Shown: positions 21,046 through 29,028 of the stretch, piece by piece | How the letters are laid out: each line of letters begins with the position of its first letter | How positions within the stretch are numbered: the stretch's first letter is position 1 | From: Brevundimonas aveniformis DSM 17977 | GTDB taxonomy: Bacteria > Pseudomonadota > Alphaproteobacteria > Caulobacterales > Caulobacteraceae | Assembly: GCF_000428765.1 (NCBI RefSeq) | Contig: NZ_AUAO01000002.1 | Location: forward strand, 310,001-374,000 | Reading direction: 5' to 3' | Length of the DNA: 64,000 nt | Notes under the pieces: generated by a model | The model's database searches: none | Seen by the model: the letters and a program-made list of their open reading frames with translations, nothing else | Told to the model about the DNA's origin: nothing | Translations under genes and position numbers: made by a program

Positions 21046-21189
21046 ATGAGTTCGATAGATCAAGCGCGCGATCTTCTGAAAGAGCCCAAGCCGGGGGCCA
21101 ATCCCTGGATGGCGCTGTTGGCTGCGGCCCTCTGCGCGATGTCGACGACCCTGTTCGCCGGGGCGATGATCTTCGGTCAGCTGACCTAG
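21046..21189 (+). CDS. small single-pass membrane protein (47 residues)
   Basis: ATG 21046 to TAG 21187-21189 encodes 47 residues: a charged N-terminus (MSSIDQARDLLKEPKPGANP) and one hydrophobic segment (WMALLAAALCAMSTTLFAGA). Third codon positions are strongly G/C, like the genes around it, and the frame exactly fills the gap between trpG and hisC. Its stop overlaps the hisC stop within the palindrome CTAG. There is no strong ribosome site. No function can be assigned. Confidence 0.6.
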   Translation: MSSIDQARDLLKEPKPGANPWMALLAAALCAMSTTLFAGAMIFGQLT

Positions 21190-22277
21190 CTGGCGGCGAA
21201 CTCGGACAGGGCATCCAGCAGGGCACGGTTCTCGTCGTCGGTCCCCACCGTCATACGCAGGCAGTCGGTCAGTCCGTAGCCCCCAACCGGACGCACGATG
21301 ATGCCGCGCGAATGCAGGAAGGCGTCGGCCGCCTGGGCATTGCGCTTGGCGTCGGGGAAACGGACCAGCAGGAAGTTGCCGGCAGACGGAAAGACCTCGA
21401 ACCCAAAGCCCTTGATCGCCTGGGCCAGGCGTGGGCGCCATTGCAGGACCAGGGCGCGCGACTTTTCGACATGTTCGTCGTCGAACAGGGCGGCCAGGGC
21501 GGCTTCCTGGCCGGGGATGTTGTTGTTGAACGGCAGCCGCACGCGATCGACCGCCTCGGCCACCGGCAACGGGCAATAGCCCCAGCCGACCCTGAGCGCC
21601 GCCAGGCCGTGGATCTTGGAAAAGGTGCGGGTGACGATGATGTTGGTGGCCGTGCGCGCCAGGTCGATGGTGCTCTGCCAGTCGGGCTCGACGACAAACT
21701 CGGCATAGGCCTCATCGATCACCAGCAGGACGCTGTCGGACAGGGCTCCGTGGAGGCGGCGAATTTCCTCAGCCGTGTTCCAGCTGCCGGTCGGATTGGC
21801 CGGGTTGGAGACATAGACCAGACGTGTGCGCTCATCGACCAGCTCTAACAGGGCGTCGACGTCGCATTTCAGGTTCGGCTCGGGGGCCAAGCGGACTTCG
21901 GCCTGATTGGCCTTGGCGGAAATGCGGTAGGCCAGAAAGCCGTACTGACCGGTGACGATATTGTCGCCCGGCGTCAGATAGACCTGGTTGAGCAGGGTGA
22001 AGACCTCATCCGAGCCGTTGCCGAAGACCAGGCGTTCGGGCTCGATGGCGTGCTTCTCAGCCACCGCCTGACGCAGGCGCGAGGCGCGCCCTTCAGGGTA
22101 AAGGTTCAGATAGTCGATGGCCCCCAGATAGGCCTCGCGGGCCTTCTCGCCGGCCCCGAGTGGGTTCTCGTTGGACGATAGCTTGATCGGCTCGGCCACG
22201 CCGTCGATCTTGGACTTGCCCCCGACATAGGGGGCGATGTCGAGAATACCGGACTTGGGCGCAGGGGTCTTGGTCAT
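21186..22277 (-). CDS. hisC: histidinol-phosphate aminotransferase
   Basis: PLP-dependent class I/II aminotransferase, 363 residues, forming histidinol phosphate. In alphaproteobacteria such HisC enzymes often also transaminate aromatic acids, which fits its chorismate-linked neighbours. The PLP lysine is K221 in RTFSKIHGLAALRVGWG; SNENPLG, YVSNPANPTG and IDEAYAEF are present. It is the third gene of the unit DUF2125, chorismate-mutase-like, hisC; a tyrC dehydrogenase often found next to it is missing. Confidence 0.93.
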   Translation of the reverse strand: MTKTPAPKSGILDIAPYVGGKSKIDGVAEPIKLSSNENPLGAGEKAREAYLGAIDYLNLYPEGRASRLRQAVAEKHAIEPERLVFGNGSDEVFTLLNQVYLTPGDNIVTGQYGFLAYRISAKANQAEVRLAPEPNLKCDVDALLELVDERTRLVYVSNPANPTGSWNTAEEIRRLHGALSDSVLLVIDEAYAEFVVEPDWQSTIDLARTATNIIVTRTFSKIHGLAALRVGWGYCPLPVAEAVDRVRLPFNNNIPGQEAALAALFDDEHVEKSRALVLQWRPRLAQAIKGFGFEVFPSAGNFLLVRFPDAKRNAQAADAFLHSRGIIVRPVGGYGLTDCLRMTVGTDDENRALLDALSEFAAS

Positions 22278-22333
22278 GTCCGGGTCTTTAGCCGACGCGG
22301 GGCAGGACGCAAACTGACGCCTCCGTTATCGCG

Positions 22334-23011
22334 CTATCGCGGCACGACCGGCACACAGCCGATGACGCCGGCAAGCCGGCCCGGAGCCTGAAGCAGGCGG
22401 GCGTCTTCGCGTTGCACATAGCCGTCGATCTGAAACAGGCCCAACCCGCCGATGGACAGGGCATGGCGTCCAGTCAGGCCGAGGTTCGATAGTGCCGCTT
22501 CGACGTCGGACGGCTTGCCCGGCGCATCGGTGATCCACCAGGTCCGGTCCTGGCCGGAGGGCTCGGACCATTGCCGGGCGACGACGAACAGGCCGGGCTT
22601 GCGCCCATCGCTGTAGAGGTCATCGTCGATCACCGACAGCGTCGGCTCGGCCAGCAGTCGCGCCCACCAAGGATCGCGCGGATCCATGGCTACGACGGCA
22701 CGAGCCCCGGCCCGGGCGGACGCCAGGGCGGCGCGGGCGTCGGCAACCTGGGCGGTTCTGGCCCGATAGCCGAACCGGCCTCGTGAAAAGGCCTCGGTCC
22801 CCGGTCCGAAGGCCGACACCATGACCGGTCGGGCCGCCGATTCCAGCTCACGCGTGACGGCTGCGATGAGGCCGGGTGGCAAATCAGGGTTGGCGTCTGC
22901 GGCTTCACGGATCAGGCGAGCCGAGGTGTCCGGCGACAAGGGCATCGGCCCCAGGTCCGTCAAGGCATCGCGCAGACGCGCTATGAGGGGGGCGAGGTCA
23001 GCCGCGTCCAT
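22334..23011 (-). CDS. divergent chorismate-mutase-like protein
   Basis: A 225-residue protein between hisC and the DUF2125 gene. The segment ARLIREAADANPDLPPGLI, continuing AAVTRELESAARP, resembles the second half of AroQ chorismate mutases. The first helix, with the basic residues needed for catalysis, is replaced by an unrelated-looking LAPLIARLRDALTDLG. The C-terminal part (LFQIDGYVQREDARL) loosely recalls the ACT region of prephenate dehydratases. The call rests on these partial resemblances and on the gene position, where related bacteria carry a chorismate mutase. It could be a regulatory or non-catalytic derivative, or an unrelated protein. Only 2 bp separate it from the upstream gene. 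Confidence 0.5.
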   Translation of the reverse strand: MDAADLAPLIARLRDALTDLGPMPLSPDTSARLIREAADANPDLPPGLIAAVTRELESAARPVMVSAFGPGTEAFSRGRFGYRARTAQVADARAALASARAGARAVVAMDPRDPWWARLLAEPTLSVIDDDLYSDGRKPGLFVVARQWSEPSGQDRTWWITDAPGKPSDVEAALSNLGLTGRHALSIGGLGLFQIDGYVQREDARLLQAPGRLAGVIGCVPVVPR

Positions 23012-23013
23012 GC

Positions 23014-24030
23014 CTAGAACAGCCGCGGTGCCGGGCCCAGGCTGACCGGACCGATAACCGTGCGACCATTGGTGAAGTTCAGCGTCAGGTTCGTCTCGCC
23101 CCGGAAGCCGGAGGTGAGCTGAGCTCCGAGTGTGACGGCGGCAGCCGCCCGAGGGTCAACGCCCGGCGCGCGCGCCAGACCGGCCAGCGGGGCGGTGCCG
23201 CCCTTGAGGTGGGCCTCGAGGCTGCCTTGCAGGCGACCATTGGCATCGGTCGTCAGGCTGGAAGACTGGCCCCGGGCGAAATCGTCACCCGCGGTGGCTT
23301 CCAGGCGGACCTCGGTGAGGGCACCCCCTCCCTGGGACCAGGTGGACAGGGCTTGCCGCCAGGTTGGGCCTGACAGCGTCTGGGTATTGGTCAGCACGGC
23401 CTCTGCCGACAGGTTGAAGACGCGGTTTTCGGACATCTCGGCCAGGACGCCACCTGTGCGCGGCGTGGCCCCGGTCAGGTCAAACAGCAGGCCCGCCTGG
23501 TTCTCGGCCCCCTCACGCGGGATCAGGTTCACGACCAGCCGTTCGGCCTGGGCAATCGGGAACGGCTGGGAGCCTTCGGTGGGGGCGAAGCGCGGTTGAT
23601 TGAATTCAACCACGATACGGGGCGGGCGGTTCAGGAGGTCGGACGCCGAGGCCCGCAGAGCCTGACCCTCCACAGTGACCCAGCCCTTGGAGCCGCGTGC
23701 CAGATCCAGCGTGCCCGGAACCACAAAGACCCAGTGGTTGAGCTGGTAGGCGTTGGCCTCCGCCTCGAGGCGGGCGGTCCGTAGACCGTGGCCTGACGGC
23801 CCGGTAATCGTCAGCTCGTCCAGGGCGAGGTGAAAGCGGAAGGGCCAACCGGCGATCTCGGGCTCGGCGTGCTCGATGGTCCAGCCGGCGGCCTCCAGGC
23901 GGGTTTCGGTCGCCAAGAGTTGAGTCCGAATCTGGTTGGAGAGGAACCACCAATAGCCGCTCCACCCGCCGATCACGAGGAGGATGAGAACAAAGAGGGC
24001 GGGGATGCCGCAACCGGAACGTCTGGCCAT
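23014..24030 (-). CDS. DUF2125 family membrane-anchored protein
   Basis: A 338-residue protein with an N-terminal membrane anchor (ALFVLILLVIGGWSGYWWF, about residues 10-30) and a large beta-rich periplasmic part. YWWFLSNQIRTQL and GWPFRFHLALDELTI are characteristic of DUF2125, which is widespread in alphaproteobacteria next to hisC and tyrC. The function is unknown; the repeated beta structure resembles lipid-transport AsmA-like folds, but that is inference only. It is the first gene of the hisC unit. Confidence 0.85.
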   Translation of the reverse strand: MARRSGCGIPALFVLILLVIGGWSGYWWFLSNQIRTQLLATETRLEAAGWTIEHAEPEIAGWPFRFHLALDELTITGPSGHGLRTARLEAEANAYQLNHWVFVVPGTLDLARGSKGWVTVEGQALRASASDLLNRPPRIVVEFNQPRFAPTEGSQPFPIAQAERLVVNLIPREGAENQAGLLFDLTGATPRTGGVLAEMSENRVFNLSAEAVLTNTQTLSGPTWRQALSTWSQGGGALTEVRLEATAGDDFARGQSSSLTTDANGRLQGSLEAHLKGGTAPLAGLARAPGVDPRAAAAVTLGAQLTSGFRGETNLTLNFTNGRTVIGPVSLGPAPRLF

Positions 24031-24070
24031 GATGGTCTTTTAGCGATTGCGGTCGGTTACCTCAAAGCAA

Positions 24071-24098
24071 AACCCCCGGGAGTTGCCTCCCGGGGGTT
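24071..24098 (-). terminator. terminator of the downstream ompA-like gene (copy 1)
   Basis: A 12-bp stem AACCCCCGGGAG/CTCCCGGGGGTT with a TTGC loop, followed on the minus strand by a T-rich tract (TTTTGCTTT). It is identical in stem and loop to the copy at 25318-25345. Confidence 0.9.
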
Positions 24099-24147
24099 CG
24101 CTTTGGTCATTGGCTCTAGGCCAAGGCTTTGATCGTATCGCCCGCGC

Positions 24148-25197
24148 TTAGCGGTTGATGTTGATCGTGGCCCGGCGGTTGAGCGGCTCGCGGACACCGT
24201 CGGCGGTGGCGCGGGCCAGGTCGGTTTCACCACGACCTTCGGTCGTGATGGCCCCACCGGTCACACCCTGAGCGACCAGGGCATCACGAACGGTGGCGGC
24301 ACGACGCTGCGACAGGCGCACATTGTAGGCGGCCGAACCGGAGGTATCGGCATGGCCCACGACGTGGACGCGGGTGGCGCCACCGGCCCGGGCGTGAGCC
24401 GCGGCCTGGCGGACGATTTCCTGCGCCTGCGGGGTCAGGTCATAGCGATCCCAGTCGAACAGGACGGTGAAGTCACGCGCGTTCCACACCGGAGGCGGCG
24501 GCGGAGGTGGCGGCGGGGGAGGCGGAGGCGGCGGGGGAGGCGGCGGCGGCGGTGGCGGCGGAGCCGCGATCGCGCCGAACGAGTGACGATAGCCGATCGT
24601 GATCGAGTGGTCAGTGTAGTCGCCGTCAACCGAGCCGAAGGCGCCAGCGACAAGGCTCAGGTCACCGACGTTGAAATAGCGGTAGGTGATGTCGATGTTG
24701 CCGCGCGGACCGGTCGCCATCGCCAGACCCGCCAGCAACTGCCAGGCGAGACCTGAGTCGTCCAGAGGCCCCCCGCTATTGGACAGCTCGACTTTCCCCC
24801 AGCCGACACCAGCCCCCACGAACGGACGAGCGCGCCCGGAGCCGAAATCGAACAAGGCGTTGGCCATCAGGCTGGTCGCTTCGACATCAGACTCCAGGCT
24901 CGGCGGCCCGCCCTGATACGAGTCAACGCTGCTCCAGCGGCGCCCCACTTCCGCTTCCAGCCGAAAGTTCGGATTCAGGCGGGCGCCGAACCGCCCGAAC
25001 GCCACCAGCCCGCCGCTCAGCTCAAAATCAGACGGTGTACAGGCCCCCCCGACGACGCAGGTATCGGCGTCGAAACTCGGCCAGTGGTAGCCGATGTCGC
25101 CGGCGATATAGGGTCCATTGGGATCGGCCAGGGCGGGGGCACCCACGACCATGGCAAGACCGGCCACGCCGGTCAGAAGCAGCTTTTTCATCATCAC
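24148..25197 (-). CDS. OmpA family outer-membrane protein (paralogue 1)
   Basis: A 349-residue outer-membrane protein: signal peptide (KKLLLTGVAGLAMVVGAPALA), an eight-stranded OmpA-like barrel (residues about 25-205), a linker of 24 consecutive prolines, and a C-terminal OmpA peptidoglycan-binding domain with VVGHADTSGSAAYNVRLSQR and NRRATINI. It would anchor the outer membrane to peptidoglycan. Three ATG codons open the frame; given GGGGAG just upstream, the second or third may be used. It is a tandem duplicate of the next gene, nearly identical from the linker to the terminator but diverged in the barrel. Confidence 0.93.
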   Translation of the reverse strand: MMMKKLLLTGVAGLAMVVGAPALADPNGPYIAGDIGYHWPSFDADTCVVGGACTPSDFELSGGLVAFGRFGARLNPNFRLEAEVGRRWSSVDSYQGGPPSLESDVEATSLMANALFDFGSGRARPFVGAGVGWGKVELSNSGGPLDDSGLAWQLLAGLAMATGPRGNIDITYRYFNVGDLSLVAGAFGSVDGDYTDHSITIGYRHSFGAIAAPPPPPPPPPPPPPPPPPPPPPPPPVWNARDFTVLFDWDRYDLTPQAQEIVRQAAAHARAGGATRVHVVGHADTSGSAAYNVRLSQRRAATVRDALVAQGVTGGAITTEGRGETDLARATADGVREPLNRRATININR

Positions 25198-25317
25198 TCC
25201 CCTCGCCGGACAACCCGACGATCCTGATGACGAACGACGATATGCCGATTGGTGCGCTTGGCAAGGTCGCCCGGCCGGCCTGTCAGATTTCGACCAGAAC
25301 CTGTGGCATCAAAGCAA

Positions 25318-25345
25318 AACCCCCGGGAGTTGCCTCCCGGGGGTT
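25318..25345 (-). terminator. terminator of the second ompA-like gene (copy 2)
   Basis: The same 12-bp stem and TTGC loop as at 24071-24098, at the same distance (about 50 bp) from its stop codon, so the terminator was duplicated or converted with the gene. Confidence 0.9.
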
Positions 25346-25394
25346 CGCTTTAGGCTTTGGCTCTAGGCCAACGCTTTGATCGTATCGACCGGGA

Positions 25395-26450
25395 TTAGCG
25401 GTTGATGTTGATCGTGGCGCGGCGGTTGAGCGGCTCGCGCACACCGTCAGCGGTGGCGCGGGCCAGGTCGGTTTCACCCCGGCCTTCGGTGGTGATGGCT
25501 CCACCGGTCACACCCTGAGCGACCAGGGCATCACGAACGGTGGCGGCACGACGCTGCGACAGGCGCACGTTGTAGGCGGCCGAACCGGAGGTATCGGCGT
25601 GGCCCACGACATGGACGCGGGTGGCCCCGCCGGCCCGGGCATGCGCCGCGGCCTGACGAACGATTTCCGTCGCCTGCGGGGTCAGGTCGTAGCGATCCCA
25701 GTCGAACAGCACCGTGAACTCACGCGCGTTCCACACCGGCGGAGGCGGCGGAGGCGGAGGCGGCGGCGGAGGCGGAGGCGGCGGCGGAGGCGGCGGCGGC
25801 GGCGGCGGAGCCGCAATCGCGCCGAACGAATGACGATAGCCGATGGTCACCGAATGATCGACGAAATCGCCGGTGATGGTCCCCGTCGGTGTGCCGTCAC
25901 CGATCTCCAATTCGCTGACGTTGAAGTAGCGATAGGTGAAGTCGAGGTGGCCGCGCGGACCCGTCCGCATGGCCAGGCCGGCCAGCACCTGCCAGGCGAG
26001 GCCGGAATCGTCATACTCGCCGATGGGCGTGTCAAACTTGACGCTGCCCCAACCGACACCGGCCCCGACGAACGGACGGGCGCGGCCCGAACCGAAATCA
26101 AACAGGGCGTTCGCCATCAGTGAGGTAGCACTGCCATCAACATCAGCCGGAACTGCGATGCCGGCAACGCTGTCGATAGATGTGTCGCGATACCCGAGTT
26201 CAGCTTCCAGGCGGAAGCTCGGATTGACCCGAGTGCCGAAGCGGCCAAAGGCGGCAAAGCCGTCGCCCAGCTCAACATCGACATCATTACAGATGAGGGC
26301 GATGACGCCGGTACAGACAATAGTCTCCATGTCGCCGGGCCAGTGATAGCCGATGTCGCCGGCGATATAGGGGCCGTTGGGCTCGGCCATGGCCGGAGCG
26401 CCTGCGACCATGGCAAGACCGGCCACGCCGGTCAGCAGGATCTTCTTCAT
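25395..26450 (-). CDS. OmpA family outer-membrane protein (paralogue 2)
   Basis: A 351-residue tandem paralogue of the gene at 24148. ATG 26450 is preferred because GGGAG lies six bases upstream and the signal peptide MKKILLTGVAGLAMVAGAPAMA follows directly; the frame is open for 129 bases further upstream without coding look. The barrel domain differs mainly in the extracellular loops. The linker again has 24 prolines, encoded by CCG/CCT triplets in a different order, and the OmpA domain is almost identical to paralogue 1. Likely role: outer membrane-peptidoglycan linkage or porin-like function. Confidence 0.93.
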   Translation of the reverse strand: MKKILLTGVAGLAMVAGAPAMAEPNGPYIAGDIGYHWPGDMETIVCTGVIALICNDVDVELGDGFAAFGRFGTRVNPSFRLEAELGYRDTSIDSVAGIAVPADVDGSATSLMANALFDFGSGRARPFVGAGVGWGSVKFDTPIGEYDDSGLAWQVLAGLAMRTGPRGHLDFTYRYFNVSELEIGDGTPTGTITGDFVDHSVTIGYRHSFGAIAAPPPPPPPPPPPPPPPPPPPPPPPPVWNAREFTVLFDWDRYDLTPQATEIVRQAAAHARAGGATRVHVVGHADTSGSAAYNVRLSQRRAATVRDALVAQGVTGGAITTEGRGETDLARATADGVREPLNRRATININR

Positions 26451-26590
26451 TTTTTCTCCCCTCGCCGAACCACTCGGCGACCTGAAAACAATCGACGATA
26501 TTCCAGTTTGAAGAACGAGGAAATCTATTTCGCGCAGATGTTGAAATGTCCGTCGGCACAGGTCTGGGGTCGTCCCCATGGGCGTGCCTC

Positions 26591-26619
26591 GGCCGCCGAC
26601 TGTGGAACAGTCGACGGCC
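26591..26619. terminator. hairpin downstream of the basic periplasmic gene
   Basis: GGCC, then CGACTGT-GGA-ACAGTCG, then GGCC form a strong stem 27 bp beyond the stop at 26646. It has no clear T run on either strand. Confidence 0.5.
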
Positions 26620-26645
26620 TTGGCTGGGAAGGCGAGGGTTGACGT

Positions 26646-27047
26646 CTAGCCGCGGCGGCCGTTGCGGTTGTTGTTGTCGCGACGCTCTTCACGGATCTGG
26701 GCGCTCAAACGGTCGAAGCGACGAGCGAGGTCCTGGCGCTCCCAGGCACTCAGGCCACCCCGACGGTAGCGGGCCTCGAGATTGGCGATCTGGCGGAACT
26801 CGGCGCGCAGACGGGTGGCTTCGCGGCGTGAGAGCTGGCCGTTGCGGATGCCGACCATGATCCGGCGCTCGAGGTTCGCCTGACGCGCATTGATGGACTG
26901 CCAGGCGGGCGTGGCCGGTTGGTGGCGCTGGGCCGTGGCCTGGCCGCGGTCGTCATTGTGCCGGGCCTGAGCCTGGGCGGCCATGGGAGCCGAAAGGGCG
27001 GCCAGGGCGATCAAGGCGGTGACGGCGGAGGTCTTGAGGGATTTCAT
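26646..27047 (-). CDS. small basic periplasmic protein (paralogue A)
   Basis: A 133-residue protein with signal peptide (TSAVTALIALAALSAPMAAQAQA) and a charged helical body rich in Arg, Asn and Gln. ATG 27047 is chosen since AAAGGA lies 8-9 bases upstream; ATG 27065 would add six residues. The core GIRNGQLSRREATRLRAEFR, then RGGLSAWERQDLARRFDRLS, is shared with the next gene. The helical, sequence-repetitive look resembles periplasmic metal- or stress-responsive helical proteins, but no function is known to me. Confidence 0.75.
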   Translation of the reverse strand: MKSLKTSAVTALIALAALSAPMAAQAQARHNDDRGQATAQRHQPATPAWQSINARQANLERRIMVGIRNGQLSRREATRLRAEFRQIANLEARYRRGGLSAWERQDLARRFDRLSAQIREERRDNNNRNGRRG

Positions 27048-27175
27048 CGGTCTGTCCTTTTCCATTGAGCACCATCAGCGGCGCTTTCACAGGATTGAAC
27101 GGTGTCCCTCGGTGTTTCCGTCGCGCCAGTTCATTAAAATGATGAAATAAAACAAATGAATAGAATGACAGAAAC

Positions 27176-27199
27176 GGCGCGACCCTTTCGGGACGCGCC
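27176..27199 (-). terminator. hairpin after paralogue B
   Basis: GGCGCG and CGCGCC arms with an additional CCC/GGG inner pair; on the minus strand GTTTCTGT follows. It lies 60 bp beyond the stop at 27260 and just before an unusually AT-rich stretch (27130-27170) that may hold the promoter of paralogue A. Confidence 0.55.
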
Positions 27200-27259
27200 G
27201 CGCTGTTCAAGGGGTCTGAACGGGTGAAAAACGGGAAGACGCCCTCGCGATGGACCCGT

Positions 27260-27676
27260 CTAGTGGTGACGCGAGCCACCCCGGCCACCGCCGCCGCCGC
27301 CCCGACGATTGTCGTTGTCACGACGTTCGTAGCGGATCATGGCGCTCAGACGGTCGAACCGGCGGTTCAGGTCGTCGCGCTCCCAGCGGCTCAAGCCGCC
27401 GCGGCTGTAGCGATGTTCCAGATTGATAAGCTGGCGGAACTCCGAGCGCAGGCGACCAGCCTCACGGCGCGACAGCTGGCCGTTGCGGACGCCCTGGTCG
27501 ATGCGACGATCCAGGCGCTCAAAACGGCGATCAATCCGATCCCAGCCGCGATCCCAGTTCTGCTCGTAGCGGTCACCACCGCGATCATGGCCACCGCCAC
27601 GATGCTGGGCAGCAGCCGGAACGGCAGCGGCCAGGGCGGTGACGGCGACCAGGGGGAGAATGGCTTTCTTGTACAT
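27260..27676 (-). CDS. small basic periplasmic protein (paralogue B)
   Basis: A 138-residue protein with signal peptide (KKAILPLVAVTALAAAVPAAAQ), an Arg/Asp/Gly-rich first part (HRGGGHDRGGDRYEQNWDRG), and the same core as paralogue A (GVRNGQLSRREAGRLRSEFR, RGGLSRWERDDLNRRFDRLS). It ends in a Gly/Arg-rich tail with His-His. GAGGAACC precedes ATG 27676. The two genes are tandem duplicates with separate terminators and probably separate promoters. Function unknown. Confidence 0.75.
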   Translation of the reverse strand: MYKKAILPLVAVTALAAAVPAAAQHRGGGHDRGGDRYEQNWDRGWDRIDRRFERLDRRIDQGVRNGQLSRREAGRLRSEFRQLINLEHRYSRGGLSRWERDDLNRRFDRLSAMIRYERRDNDNRRGGGGGGRGGSRHH

Positions 27677-27737
27677 GTCAGGTTCCTCTTTGGTTGTTCC
27701 CCTGCGTTGAGGAGGACAATGCCGCCGTGACCCTGAG

Positions 27738-27767
27738 CCCGATCTGAACGGCGCGTTTCAGGTCGGG
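27738..27767 (+). other. hairpin in the serC leader
   Basis: CCCGATCTGAA pairs with TTCAGGTCGGG (11 bp with one G-U) around an 8-base loop, about 65 bp before serC. It could be a terminator of upstream transcription or a leader element. A conserved serC leader RNA is known in alphaproteobacteria, but I cannot confirm a match. Confidence 0.4.
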
Positions 27768-27831
27768 TTCACCTTACTGAACGCGCTGAAAGGCTTGCCA
27801 AGTTGCCGCAAGACGGTTCTGGCTAGTGAGG

Positions 27832-28968
27832 ATGACTCGCCACACGAAACCCGCGATCCGCCCAGCCAGGCCCTGGTTCTCCTCAGGTCCGACCGCCAAG
27901 CCGCCGGGATGGCGAATTGGCGATCTTCGCGACGACCTGATGGGCCGCAATATCCGGGCGGGTGAGGTGCTCGCCCGGTTTCGACATGCACATGATCTGA
28001 CACGGGCGGTGCTCGAAATTCCGTCGGATCATGCGCTTTGTTTCCTCCCGGCATCGGACACGGGGGCCGTCGAGGCGGCGCTCTGGAACCTGCTGGGCGC
28101 GCGGCCGGTGCAGGTTCTGGCTTATGAGAATTTCGGCAAACTCTGGGCCTCGGATGTGCGCGACCATCTCGGCCTTGATCCCGAAATTCTTGAAGCCCCC
28201 TATGGTCAACTCCCTGATCTGAAAGGCGTTCGGCCTGATGCCGATCTGGTGTTTGCCTGGAATGGGACGACGTCGGGTGTGTGTGTGCCCAATGCGGACT
28301 TCATCTCGACGGCTCGAACCGGGCTGACGATCTGCGACGCGACCTCGGCGGCCTTCTGCACGCCGCTGGCCTGGGACAGGCTGGATGTCGCGACCTTTTC
28401 GTTTCAGAAGGCTCTGGGCGGTGACGCCGGGATCGGGGCGCTGGTGCTGTCGCCGCGCGCGATTGAGCGACTGGATCAATTTACGCCTGAGCGCGCGATT
28501 CCGAAGGTCTTGCGCCTGCGCGGGCCCGACGGCTTTGACCGCGCCCTGGCCACGGGCGCGCCGATCAATACCTATTCCCTCCTGACACTTGAGGACTGGA
28601 TTGCCGCCCTGGAGTGGGCGCACCGCATCGGCGGCCTTTCCACGCTGATCGACCGCACACAATTCAACTATCAGGCCCTCGCCGGATGGGTCGAGGCGAC
28701 GCCGTGGGTTCGGTTCCTGGCCGAAGACTGCGTCTGTCGATCGCCGACCTCGGTGTGTCTCAGCTTCGTCGATGCCGATGCCGCCGATCGCGCGTTCGTA
28801 TCCCGTTTCTGCAAGTTGCTGGCGGACGAGGGCGTCGCCTTCGACATTGAGGCGCACCGGGCGGCCCCCCCCGGTCTGAGGGTCTGGTGTGGGGCCACCG
28901 TTGAGACGGCGGATGTCGTGGCCTTGGTGCCATGGTTGGACTGGGCGTGGGCCGAACTTTTGCCCTAG
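27832..28968 (+). CDS. serC: phosphoserine aminotransferase (alphaproteobacterial type)
   Basis: PLP-dependent class V aminotransferase making phosphoserine for serine and pyridoxal synthesis, about 378 residues. The N-terminal KPAIRPARPWFSSGP is characteristic of the alphaproteobacterial SerC clade; the PLP lysine is in ATFSFQKALGGD (residue 193). ATG 27832 is used, with GTG 27826 as alternative. In related genomes serA follows directly; here it is replaced by a lipid A deacylase gene and then purA. Confidence 0.93.
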   Translation: MTRHTKPAIRPARPWFSSGPTAKPPGWRIGDLRDDLMGRNIRAGEVLARFRHAHDLTRAVLEIPSDHALCFLPASDTGAVEAALWNLLGARPVQVLAYENFGKLWASDVRDHLGLDPEILEAPYGQLPDLKGVRPDADLVFAWNGTTSGVCVPNADFISTARTGLTICDATSAAFCTPLAWDRLDVATFSFQKALGGDAGIGALVLSPRAIERLDQFTPERAIPKVLRLRGPDGFDRALATGAPINTYSLLTLEDWIAALEWAHRIGGLSTLIDRTQFNYQALAGWVEATPWVRFLAEDCVCRSPTSVCLSFVDADAADRAFVSRFCKLLADEGVAFDIEAHRAAPPGLRVWCGATVETADVVALVPWLDWAWAELLP

Positions 28969-29028
28969 GGCTTGTCCGGCGGCGATTTGGGTAGGACAAG
29001 GGGCGATAGCCAGTGGGGGACCCGGAAT

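Noticed and set aside
24481..25810. GGN triplet tracts as a possible CRISPR or tandem-repeat array
   Set aside because: They encode the proline linkers of the two OmpA proteins; no spacer-repeat structure.
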